Assembly (NCBI GenBank): GCA_024761205.1
Contig: JAMASS010000047.1
Span: 1 to 32,856 of the forward strand
From: Limisphaerales bacterium
Lineage (GTDB): Bacteria > Verrucomicrobiota > Verrucomicrobiia > Limisphaerales > AAA164-E04
Reading direction: 5' to 3'
Length of the DNA: 32,856 bases
The notes beneath the pieces were generated by a model. That model was not told the DNA's origin and made no database searches. It saw only the letters and a list, made by a program, of their open reading frames with translations. Below, in pieces: positions 8,406-17,797 of the stretch; the first letter of the stretch is position 1; the number at the start of each line of letters is the position of its first letter. Both the position numbers and the translations under genes were made by a program.

Positions 8406-8870
8406 CTACCGTGAGCGACCCAACAGCAGTACGCCTTGCATATCCGCCGTTTTCACATCAAACGCCCCCTTCCTTCCCGGACGCAGCCCCGAATACGGCG
8501 CCAAAGGATCGACGAATCCACATTTCTTCGGGGCGAAGGGATTAAAAAGATTCACGAAGAAATACTTGGGCAGCTGCTGCCCTCTTCTCTTACCGATGAG
8601 CGAGGGAAAAATATGCGGCACAACGCCTTGAGACTTCCAATGATTCTGCAGGCGAGGCTCGACAATAAGTTCCGAGAGCTTCTTTAGATCCGTGGTAAAT
8701 GGAGTTTCCATCGAAAGTAGCAACTGCATTGACGGTGATTTCGCCGCACTCTGATTCAGTTTTTTGGCGTCATCGGCCCATAAGTCGAGACCGCACCAAA
8801 ACACGAGACTCCAGGACAGAATCTGAGCGAAGCCGATCCGTTGGATCCCCCACAGTTTTACCATCTCCAT
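8406..8870 (-). CDS. secreted hypothetical protein
   Basis: A 154-aa protein with an N-terminal signal peptide (IGFAQILSWSLVFWCGLDLW, cleavage probably before ADDAKK). The mature part contains FFVNLFNPFAPKKCG and PLAPYSGLRPG, which read like real protein, but I recognise no family. It is read from the minus strand just downstream of the decayed DUF1549/DUF1553 gene and could once have been in its operon. It appears intact. Confidence 0.6.
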   Translation of the reverse strand: MEMVKLWGIQRIGFAQILSWSLVFWCGLDLWADDAKKLNQSAAKSPSMQLLLSMETPFTTDLKKLSELIVEPRLQNHWKSQGVVPHIFPSLIGKRRGQQLPKYFFVNLFNPFAPKKCGFVDPLAPYSGLRPGRKGAFDVKTADMQGVLLLGRSR

Positions 8871-10503
8871 GCTACAAAACTCCTACACCAAATCGACTAG
8901 TAAAAACCCGGGCGCGTTCATGGGCAAAATCACTGTTCAACAACATGAAGAGTTGAGGCGCATTGACCGAAACCGACCGACGACCACAGGACGCCGACGC
9001 ATCGGCGATATCAAACGATTTCCAAAGGGCATCTCGCGCATGATTTGCCTCTTCGTCCGTCCCTCATTTGGAGAACGGAAAACTTGCGGCCATCTTCGTC
9101 AGCAGCATCTCCCGAAGTCCAGGATCACCACCACCGACCTCATTGAGTTCGTCGCTTAACGCCAGCAGGCCACCGTGGAAGGCATTGGCTTCGATCCGTC
9201 AAAAATGAGTCCGCCATAGCAACCAATTATTCGGATCACGCCCTGCATGCGCCTCAAATGCGGTGATGACTAGACTGTGTCGATAGGTCCGCAAAGTCAC
9301 TAACTAAAAGATGGAATAAGGTTCAGATATCATTGCCGGTCCAGCAACGCCGAAACCAGGTAATCGAGCAATGCCGGACGGGACGGATGATCACCATTCA
9401 ACTCCGGAATCATTTGGTGTCGCCACCAAACCGACACCAAAAGGGTAGTGCTAAAGACGATTGGCCAACACCCTGGCCGTCAAAGGATTACAGGCAGCAG
9501 CAATCCAATTTTTCAGCGGTGCCCGTCGTTCCTCGACGCCACTCGAGAAGTAGTGCCAAGCGCCTGATAACAATCCCAGCTCAAGGATATACCGCCGAAA
9601 GGACCTCCGGGCAGTAGCTTCGCTCCGGGACTTGCCACATCGCCGCTTTTGAGAATTTGGGTCACCGGAAGCTTGTCCTCTTCACCAGGATTAGCAATCG
9701 GGACGGCAACCGGAGCGTATCGCTCGGGTTATTTGAAATTCGAAACCGCTTCTTTGAGCGCTTGCAACCATTCCTCATCGGATTTCTCAAATAGTTGCTC
9801 CTGGTTTCAGCGCCGCATCAACATCCTTGTCGTGACTTCGGCCAAGGGCTGGTTGGCCCGTATCGTGCATCGTTCCCGGAGCCTCGCACGATGGGCTTCC
9901 AATGCCGCCTACTTCGACTTCGCTGCCCGTTCCGCATCGCCCTCTTTACCCTGTCATTTAACAGAGCGCCGATGGTTTCACTCGCGGAAAGTGGCGAGGC
10001 TTTGGTCGAACGCTTATTAACCGGTGCCACGAAGGCTTGCATTCGATAGAAATCACGAGTTGGGATCGGGCCATACTTGTGACCGTGCCAACGGGTACAT
10101 CCGACAGTCAGCCTTAAAAATGCCGTTCCAATCGTACTCGTGACTTCATTGAGATAACTCCTGACACCGATTCTCAGCGATCATGTTGTCCGTTTCCCAT
10201 GATGGTCCCAGCCGATAGAAGCCAGTCGAGACCATGCCCTCTGAACCGAGACCGATCTCATCACCGGCCAGTTGCTCGCAAGTGAATTGATCGAATGGTT
10301 GTCTCTAATTCAACGTGCGAATCACATAGTCGAGATAACGCCAGAGCGTATACCATTCGCCATCAATCGCGAAGCCGTCAGTATCCGCATAGTGGACCAC
10401 ATCCAACCCATGCCGCTCCCATCGCTCTCCGGAACGGGGCATGGCCAACAACCGATCGACAACCCGGTCATAGGCATCGGGATACGAGTCCGACAAAAAG
10501 TCA
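8871..10503 (-). pseudogene. DUF1549/DUF1553 (PSD1) protein relic
   Basis: The minus strand carries ordered fragments of the PSD1 family typical of Planctomycetes and Verrucomicrobia. Near 10490 is SYPDAYDRVVDRLL then GERWERHGLDVVHYADTDGF (DUF1549). Near 10250 is DEIGLGSEGMVSTGFYRLGP in broken form. FVAPVNKRST is near 10030, EEWLQALKEAVSNFK near 9760 and NGDHPSRPALLDYL near 9380. DUF1553 signals KSFDIADASASCGRRSVSVN and APQLFMLLNSDF lie near 8950-9030. At least eight stops or frame changes interrupt it. The N-terminal cytochrome c part (CxxCH) is missing: the gene is cut near 10503, where the aldolase relic begins. Family members are exported and lie near sulfatase genes; their function is not established. 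Confidence 0.75.
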
Positions 10504-11215
10504 TCCTAATCCATTCATCGTGCCATCGATCCGGTTGACTCCTTGAATGATCCTTCAATCGCATTGGCAAAAGAGAGATGTTGATTATTATGGGTGTGAA
10601 TCCCGACTTCCTTTCCTGCCGATTTGTCATGCTCAAGACCCTTGGTGACTAAATGGCGAATTTGCTCGTAGTAAAGCGTCCCATGGCTGTCGACGATGAC
10701 GAACCGCATCCACCAGCGTCTCCATCAGTGTGGTCACAAGTCTGATCAATTTCAGAGTCGCTCACGGGCGAGATGGCCATGATGTTGCAGATCGTCTCAT
10801 ATCCGTTGTCATGGGCGTCATTGATCATATCTACCGCAGTGGGAATTTGATGCAAGTAAGTCGCAATCTAGATGCAGGCCAAGATGCTTTGGTCTTTCGG
10901 CAGAATGACCTCTTTGTAATTCGTCTTCTCGGCATCAGCCATCGCCGTCAGTTTGAGCAGACCTTTATTGTCTCTGACGCTTCAGCAGACATCTCCTTGT
11001 CACAAAATTTTCAGTCTCCAAACTTGTCGCGCGCAAAGAGTCTTTTCGAGCCCTTGTAGCCCATCTCTATTATAGTCCTTCCCGACTCAATACAGGTATC
11101 ATAGACCGCCTTGACAAACTTGTTTTCGAAGAGCTGCCTGCTGATCAAGTCACCGTCACAAACTTTGATCTCAGGCCGAAATATCACCCAAGGCATCGTC
11201 GTGTCTCTTATGGTA
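10504..11215 (-). pseudogene. HMGL-like aldolase (DRE-TIM family) relic
   Basis: Minus-strand fragments in order: PEIKVCDGDL; then VKAVYDTCIESG with MGYKGSKRLFARDKFGD; HQIPTAVDMINDAHDNGYET with NIMAISPVSDSEIDQT; YYEQIRHLVTKGLEHDKSAG; VGIHTHNNQHLSFANAIEG. The HTHNNQ motif carries metal-ligand histidines of the HMG-CoA lyase/isopropylmalate synthase-like TIM barrel. The last piece reads GVNRIDGTMNG after a frame change and then stops at a junction with the PSD1 relic near 10503. Several frameshifts and the missing C-terminal third make it non-functional. It most resembles the 'aldolase catalytic domain' proteins of this superfamily; the exact reaction cannot be told. Confidence 0.7.
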
Positions 11216-11405
11216 ATCTATTATACTAAGATTATCGTGGCTCACCCGCCGCCAGGAAAAGCCGCACACTGTGAATCCAGCCCCCGGCAAAGGGATCACA
11301 GATGGAGCGAGTGTCTCTATCCTCCTCCGCTGACGCCACGGAGGATGGAATCACCTTACCTCGTGCTCTCAGTTATCTGTGCCCCGTGATCCCACCACAC
11401 TTTAC
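11216..11405. other. short stretch without recognisable gene
   Basis: This lies between the aldolase relic and the hairpin at 11406. I found no coding remains on either strand. Confidence 0.3.
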
Positions 11406-11436
11406 GATTTAGCCAAGACCGGCTCTTGGCTAAATC
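11406..11436. repeat. perfect 13-bp hairpin
   Basis: GATTTAGCCAAGA (11406-11418) and its exact reverse complement (11424-11436) flank a 5-nt loop CCGGC. No T-run follows on either strand, so it is not a standard Rho-independent terminator. It lies between two decayed genes. Confidence 0.7.
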
Positions 11437-11454
11437 TCGGCCCACCTAGCCTCT

Positions 11455-11957
11455 TCAGCACTCTTCGTTAACATGATTTTCACGTAACGTATCCCCTCCT
11501 CGCCTTATCAAATCCCGCTCGAACAATGACTCCGCCTCGTCGAGGAATGGGGAGTTGAAACGAATCTCCGCGCCGGTATCGAGCTTCAGCGTGCCTTTAA
11601 GTTTTTTCTTGGCCCGGGCTGCAATGTCTTTGGAGACAGTGAACCATTCTTCCAATCGGATCCCTGGCCCTCCTCATAGCCATTCTTGAATTGCTGAAAC
11701 TGCTCGATCACAGCGGGCGCTCATAAGGCCTCGCGCTCAAATCTCGACCGCTCAAACTCCTCCGTCCCGACCAAGTAATAAATACCGTGATGCGTTCGCA
11801 AACAGAGGGCGCCGTCCGCCATCAAAATTTGCAGGAACGGCGCCGTGTTTTCACATTTGACGATGCAAAGAACGTCAGCAGGTTCACCGTTCACGACCAA
11901 CCCATTCAGATGAGCCACGCAAAGGTCCCCCGGTTTGATGTTGGGATGGTCGGACCT
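11455..11957 (-). pseudogene. nucleoid-associated protein (NdpA/YejK type) relic, C-terminal part
   Basis: The minus strand from about 11957 reads SDHPNIKPGDLCVAHLNGL, VVNGEPADVLCIVKCENTA and PFLQILM. A frame change follows, and the end at 11455 reads LKGTLKLDTGAEIRFNSPFL and DEAESLFER...HVNEE. These match the middle (IK.G..YV....G), the K-x-E-N block and the C-terminal LDT.IEIR...LLE.G segment of 37-kDa nucleoid-associated proteins. The N-terminal third is absent: at about 11957 the sequence switches to a Zn-alcohol dehydrogenase relic on the opposite strand. Confidence 0.55.
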
Positions 11958-12690
11958 TACCCTGGACACCGGCGAGGTACTGCTCGAAATCGATTCCTGC
12001 TGCGTTTGCGGCACCGACCTCAGGCCTGGCGCTACGGCGAAAAAATTGCTTCCCCAAAAGTACTTGGTCACGAGTTCTGCGCTTGGGTCGTCGAGAACCG
12101 AGCCACATCGAATAACGGAGTTCAGATAGGTGATCACCTCGTCATGTATATCGTTTTTCCTTGTGGCAACTGTCGCTACTGCAAAGCAGGACACACCAAT
12201 CTTTGCAGGACAGGATAACCATGCTCTATCATTACGATGAGCCTTCGCCCTCTTCATGAAAATGCCCGCCCAAGGCGTTCGGGCCGGACACTTGTTCAAA
12301 GTAGAAAACGAAAACCCCTCCGCCCGCATAAAGACCGGCCGAACCACTGAGTTGCGTTATCAACACCCACGACCGACTATAAATCGGACTCAACGACACC
12401 ATCGCCGTCAGCCTCATCGGTGTGATGCACGCCGCCGTTTCCCGCCTGTAGGGCGCTCAGAAAGTGTGGAGCCTCGCCCTCCCTACAGAAGCGGCTCGAA
12501 ATAGCCAAGCGTTTCGATATCGATAGCACCACTAAGGTTGCCCCATCAGTCTCCCACATCGATACCATGCTCGAACTGACTGACGGCTGAGAAATTGCGG
12601 CAAGGGGGACCAAGTCGAGTTCTTCAGGGGACTCCCAAAATCCGCCCCAACAACCGTCTTCAACCCCAATCACTTCCACTAAACATCTTC
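11958..12690 (+). pseudogene. Zn-dependent alcohol/sorbitol dehydrogenase relic
   Basis: Plus-strand fragments reconstruct a medium-chain dehydrogenase: LTLDTGEVLLEIDSCCVCGT (the catalytic-zinc Cys in CGTD); after a frame change SPKVLGHEFCAWVVE (GHE motif); GDHLVMYIVFPCGNCRYCKA with GHTNLC, the structural zinc cluster C-x2-C-x2-C-x7-C; then MPAQGVRAGHLFKVENEN and, in broken frames, remains of the Rossmann part (IGVMHAA..., AKRFDIDS). The first ~30 codons are missing and there are at least five frame changes. It runs into aldolase-like and Gfo/Idh/MocA relics on the same strand, suggesting a former sugar or polyol catabolic operon. Confidence 0.75.
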
Positions 12691-12729
12691 CCTCTCATGA
12701 AATCCGGCGAAGCCCTAAAAGTCTGCCCC

Positions 12730-13066
12730 CCAACGACCCCCATTAAGCCTTAACCAGTGCTCCTCACCCAACAACCCAGACCCAAACCCTCTTCGAAACC
12801 GCCACCGAACGACGATTCGCCGTCCTCAACGTCAACGCCGATAGTCCCGCCGCCATTCTCGGTATGGCACGCTATTGACCTATCTGGCAGTCCTCGCCAA
12901 CTCTGAGCGATTCCGAGATGTTTCCGTAGCCTATCACACCGATCACATTAAGAGACCTCAAACGGAGAAAATACTAAAGGGAGCCATCAACGGCGCTCCG
13001 ACCATCATAAAGAGGCAAGAACTACAAATGGGTGCGTCCAGCGTCTCGTTGAGTTCATCGGCACTA
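12730..13066 (+). pseudogene. class II aldolase-like relic
   Basis: Two plus-strand fragments: QTLFETATERRFAVLNVNAD with SPAAI, like the N-terminal (F)AVPA.NVN block of class II fructose/tagatose-bisphosphate aldolases; and, in another frame, VSVAYHTDHIKRPQTEKILK, like the HTDH metal-site strand. The pieces are short and out of frame. Identification rests on order and on the neighbours (dehydrogenase, Gfo/Idh/MocA), so it is tentative. Confidence 0.4.
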
Positions 13067-13067
13067 A

Positions 13068-13112
13068 AGCATCTGCCCGGATAAGTTTCCGAAATTTATC
13101 CGGGCAGATGCT
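13068..13112. repeat. long perfect palindromic hairpin
   Basis: AGCATCTGCCCGGATAA (13068-13084) is repeated exactly in inverted form at 13096-13112. The inner bases extend the stem with one G-U pair and TTT/AAA around a CCG loop, giving about 21 paired positions in 45 nt. There is no T-tail. It sits between the aldolase-like and Gfo/Idh/MocA relics. Confidence 0.8.
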
Positions 13113-13239
13113 CTAACGTCGGAGGAGAATCTCCGCCTCATGAACACTCTATGCGTAACCGCCGAAGCCCACGCTACGCTGGCCACACTCCGAAATGGAT
13201 CCTGGAGTGAACTATAATATTCGACTTTATCCCCTGTGC

Positions 13240-13930
13240 TCAAAAACGAAAGACCTCGTGAAAAATGGCGCCATCGGCGCCGTTTATTTTATCACCGGGA
13301 GTTTATGGTTGCTCCATTGAGCTGACTACAACTGACGAGCTCTGGTCTCAAAAAAAGGGCCGCTTCGAGCGATGACCGACATTGGCACCCATTGGTTGGA
13401 TTTAGCCCAAACGATCACCCGACTCAAAGTCGCTCAAGCGTTCGTCAACCTCCACACGGTTCACTCTCAACGCCAACGCCCGAAGGGCGAAGTCGCGACC
13501 TTTTCCGGCAAAATATCGCAGGTTGAGGCCGTGGAATCGATCCCGGTCGAGACCGAGGACCTAGCGAACATTCTCCTGCGTTTTGAGAGCGTCGCGCCAA
13601 GCAACCCATCGCCTGGAGCAGCGAACACCCCAATCACCTCCACCTTGGCAGTTGATCCGAGTCCAACCAAGTCCCCATGAAAAATCCCAGCCTTGTCTCC
13701 GAAACGACTCGCCCCATTGATTATCCGGGGGGCATGGCAAAGGCTAGCCGGATTCGTTCAAAAAATGTGCTTCCGATCCTTCTACGACTATCTTGCAGCC
13801 GGCAACTTCACCATGCCGTCTCCTTCCCCACCTTCGCCGATAGCCATCATGAATATCCAACTCTGCGAAGCCATCTTGACTAGGCAATCTCACACCCGAA
13901 AACACCTCCTCAACATCCGCTTCACGCTGA
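13240..13930 (+). pseudogene. Gfo/Idh/MocA-family oxidoreductase relic (C-terminal two-thirds)
   Basis: Plus-strand fragments: DLVKNGAIGAVYFITGS; MTDIGTHWLDLAQTITRL with QAFVNLHTVHSQRQRPKGEV and SIPVETEDLANILLRFES (13372 onward); PIDYPGGMAK after a frame change; and FRSFYDYLAAGNFTMPSP with FPTFADSHHE and LCEAILT. GTHWLDL holds the histidine typical of the family's second domain. The NAD-binding N-terminus (GxGxxG) is absent. At least four frame changes interrupt it. Family members oxidise or epimerise sugars and inositols, in line with the adjacent dehydrogenase and aldolase-like relics. Confidence 0.78.
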
Positions 13931-14310
13931 CAAACGCTGATCTCAATCAGCTTCGTCAGGGCGAGTCTTCGGTCTCAATCATCAATTCTGGTTCGGCCTC
14001 CCCCAACAACTCACCTTAGATGACATCGCTCGACTAAGACAGCTGGCCCTCTGACCTTCCCCCTATCAACACATTGGCACACCAAAGAAAACCACCTGAC
14101 TCTAGCAGAGCGCAAAATCACGCGACTTCAACAGGAAGGTGTGGATGGCTTCCAAACCGACTCGATCTACCACCCCCTTTTCCTGGCGACTGAGCAGCCC
14201 GCATATCGAAATCATTGGCAGCAGATACAATCAGGACGCATTAGCCCGCTGCCAAGGATTTATGTGGAGTTTTCGGAAGCGACAGACTAGCCTTCAATCC
14301 CCCTGGCGAC
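13931..14310 (+). pseudogene. unrecognised decayed coding segment
   Basis: Plus-strand frames read like protein in short runs: QFWFGLPQQLTLDDIARLR near 14000, THWHTKENHLTLAERKITRL with QEGVDGFQTDSIYHPLFLAT near 14080-14190, and LPRIYVEFSEATD near 14260. Frame changes separate them. I do not recognise the family; order and style suggest one enzyme gene, possibly also from the sugar catabolic cluster. Confidence 0.35.
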
Positions 14311-14319
14311 AACCAGCCA

Positions 14320-17080
14320 CAAACATCGTTTCCCTCCTGCTTATCTCGGCCCCATTCATAGTTTCGCCGCCGAGAATCGCCGCTAGCCTCGATCAAAAAC
14401 TCCCACCAAAATTACAGCCTCACCTACCAGACCGCCTATTCGTTCGCCCACTTCCAGAAGTCCTCCCTGAAAATGTCCGACAACTTAGAGAGCGCACTAA
14501 TGCAAGACTCCTCAAACACTATCCGTCACTCGACGACTTGCAACTATGGCAAATCAGTCCAGACATTCCTCTTCAGTCTGCCATCAAAGAAATCGAAGTA
14601 TCCGATATCTTCGACTTCGTCGAACCCGACTATCTCATCTACACGGCAGCCCTTCCCAAGGGGCCTGAATCTCGATAAGACAATCACTGGGCTTTGGAAA
14701 ACACAGAGCGACGAGGCAGCATCCCGGACGCCGATATCGACGCCACCGAGTCCTGGTCAATTCGTAATCGGGCGAAGGATGTTATTGTCGCAGCCGTCGA
14801 TACCAGTGCTCGTTACACCCACGAAGAACTCGCCTCAAACACATGATGGAATCCGAACGAAATCCCCGGCAATAGCATCGATGACGATCAAAACGGATAT
14901 ATCGATGAGATCAATGCCATTATCGATGACAGTGACCCGCTGGACGACGTCGATCACGGCACACACGTTGCCGGCATCTTAGATGCCGTCGGTCACAATG
15001 GTCTTGGCGTCACGAGTGCCTCTTGGGAGGTGCAGATCATGCCTCTGTGATTTAATTGAATCGATTCGGCAAAGGCACCACATCCGCTGCCATCGAATGT
15101 ATCAACTATGCCCTCCAAAAGGAATCACACACCATCAACACCAGTTGGGGAAACAAGGCGCTCTCGGGAGCCCTGAGCAGCGCCATCAATCACCCGTTAA
15201 GCCAATACCGTCGTCGTGGCCGCCACCGGCAACAAACGACGCAATAAAACGATTCGATCCCATTGCATTCGCCAACTTTGGGCACATCCTCTCCCTTACC
15301 ACCGCCACGAATCATGACACCCTAGCTAGCTATTCGAACCACGGTGCGGCGTCAGTCGACCTTACCGCCCCGGCGGGTGCCATCCTCTCCACTGAGGCGA
15401 ATGGCGACCATTCCTACAACGTTAACCGTGGCACCTCGATGTCGACACCACTCGCATCGGGCGCCGTTGCGCCCATTTTCCCAAGGCGCCGGCGCTTGAG
15501 ATTGTCACCCGCATTTTGGCGACCATCGATCCGCTCCCCAGTCTCCGGCGCCGGTGCTTCTCAAAAGGCCGCCTCAATCTTTCCCTCGCCTTGGGAGCGG
15601 ATTTGATTGCCGGATTCACCGCCTCGACCCACGCTGTCGCCCCCCGCTCCAAGTTACCTTCACGGATCAATCGCTCGGGGACATCGCCGATTGGTTCTGA
15701 GACTTTGACGACGGACAAACTCGAAACATTCAACCGAACAGCAACATCGCCGGAGAGACAATCCGTTACGATTGGATTGGAAAACCACGGGCAGGATTCC
15801 TCCCCTCCCCTCGTCAACAGGAACCCACTCCTAAAGGACGAACAGGCCCTTGCCTTCATACCACTTTCCAGCAGCGGCATGCCATCGGTCCGGAAAGGGA
15901 CCTCCAAGCGATTTGCGGTCCCGACGGGAGCACCGCACTCAAGCGTCTCTAAATTTCAAATCTTAAACACCGGGATCGGTCTTCTCGGGTGGCAAGCAGT
16001 GCCAGATCAAGACTGGGCTTGTTCTCTCAAAAACGCAGGGCGTTTTGAGGCAGGAAAAGCCGAGACTGTGGTGGCGAAGATCGACCCCATAGCCTCAAAT
16101 TTCGCGCCTGGCAGCTACTTCGGAACGATTCGCTTCAACAACCTCACTTTTGGCACAGGCAGCATCACTCGCCACATTCATCTAATCGTCAATGGAGACT
16201 ACGCCCAATGGGCACCGCACCGGATGCCAGCCTCCTCGCCAAGGGACCACAGGGCGACCCTTCAACCCACTCAACCGAATCTACACAGTGAGCAATGAGG
16301 GATCGACTCCTCGAATAGACAGTCAAACAAAAGGCGTTTTGGCTCGACACCGCACTATCGTCGGGCCTGCTGACAGCGGGCGATAACGAATCCTTTTCCT
16401 TTCGCCTGAATCCCGCTGCCAACAGTCTTCCAGTTGGCGTCCACAAAAGCATCGTCGAACTCGCTACCAACGTTCCCGAACTCCGAAGGATTCGTCATAC
16501 TTCTCGAGTGGTTGTTGACCGAGAGGATTCTTTACTGGTCCTGACCCTGATGACCATCTCATAGCAAAAATCGACGCCACAACCGAGCCGGGCACCGTGA
16601 TCCACCGTTTTCAAGCCGCCAACACCGGCACCCAGCCAGACGGATGGCAGATCACCGTGGATCAGGATTGGCTCGACGTTTCCCCTCCTACCGGCAGCAC
16701 CCTCCCGGTCAAACATCAGTGTCTCAGCTTCAAACGACAGCAGGTATTCAAGCACCGCCGCCGGGTCGCTACGAAGCGAGGATTGACTTTAAGAATCTCA
16801 CCAATTCGGATTCAACAGTCGCCACCCGATCCTTGACAATGGAGATTGTTGAAGCAAGCCCTCCCCTGCGTCTCACCACAAAACTCATCGAAGACCGATT
16901 CGTGGTCAACCTTCAAGGGTTGCCAAACACAGCCTACGCATCGAAACGTCAACAAATCTAAACCACTGAGCGCCTACAGCAGTGTTTCGAACCAATGTCG
17001 ATGGCCGTCTCACTTACAGTACGAGACTGGCATCCGCGCCCTCTTCCCTCTTCGTTCGATTCGTCAAACTCTGAGATCAA
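14320..17080 (+). pseudogene. subtilisin-like (S8) secreted protease relic with C-terminal repeats
   Basis: An N-terminal hydrophobic signal (IVSLLLISAPFIV) and a propeptide-like part (HYPSLDDLQLWQISPD) open the gene. The catalytic triad blocks appear in order but in different frames: Asp in VIVAAVDTSARYTHEEL (~14800), His in DVDHGTHVAGI (~14950), and Ser in VNRGTSMSTPLASGA (~15440), with VVVAATGN between them. After the protease domain come three copies of an immunoglobulin-like/BACON-type repeat (GWQAVPDQDWACSL near 15990, a degraded copy near 16300-16500, and GWQITVDQDWLDVSPPTGST near 16650). The end near 16880-17020 resembles the Verrucomicrobial terminal module (FRTNVDGRLTYS). About ten stops or frame changes make it non-functional. 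Its intact length would be about 900 residues. Confidence 0.82.
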
Positions 17081-17797
17081 GTGGCATTCACGCCTCGCCG
17101 CATTCCCGACGTATCTCAAAGGCGAGTTGTGGAGCAAAACCACACACGCCCTCTACAAAGGGTAGCATTGCCTCAATTATATCAGGGGAAAGGGGGAAGC
17201 ATCACCGCGCTCCACGACGCTATCGCGCTAATCCGGAGTTCTCGCCAATAGAAATGGCCGCCATGAGGCATCCGAGATTTTGCGGACTTCTCGAGGATGG
17301 GGCGGCAGCAGGCGGCTTGAGCCGCTGCTAGCCCGCTGGAGACACAAGGCTCATCATCCCTTAGCCGCGAGATCAAAGCCCCCAGGGCCACGCCGGGGTC
17401 AGAGGTGGGGTGCGTTCGCGGTGGCGGTGGATTGCGGGATCGGCCGAACCAAGAGAAAACGCCCTGGGCCGCCAGCGCAGCTAGCTAATCCGGCACAGTT
17501 GACCGCAAAACCAGCGGCAGATTGCCGGCGGGAGGCACAGCGGAGGAGGAGGTGGGGTGGCCCCATGCTTCCTCAACCTCCCTACCATTGGACAACCTTT
17601 ATTGGCGAGAAATCCGGGTTAGTGATCGCCTTAAGGAATGCCACCAGATTTTAGAGCACGGCGATACTTAGCCACTTTGGATCGCCATCGGCGGATAATT
17701 CGCCTCAACGCTGCGTCCCTTATCAATCCCCCTGCTAAGGCCGTGAGTATTCTTTTCTTTAAATCTGCCCGGCCGCCATCAAACCACACTTCTAGCT
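17081..17797. other. spacer without recognisable gene, G+C-rich centre
   Basis: The stretch between the protease relic and the binding-protein gene holds only short overlapping open frames that look random. A strongly G+C-rich block lies at about 17280-17560, in contrast with A+T-richer edges. I see no tRNA, terminator or conserved motif. It may be the residue of an older deletion or a structured non-coding element. Confidence 0.4.

Noticed and set aside
15516-16298. 260-aa plus-strand ORF as an independent gene
   Set aside because: It is one frame of the decayed S8 protease: its first half is out of frame with the protease domain, and its second half is the first beta repeat.
8871-17080. 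frame changes explained only by sequencing error
   Set aside because: Many fragments lack whole ends and join unrelated genes on both strands, and flanking genes are clean; errors may add to it but cannot explain the truncations.
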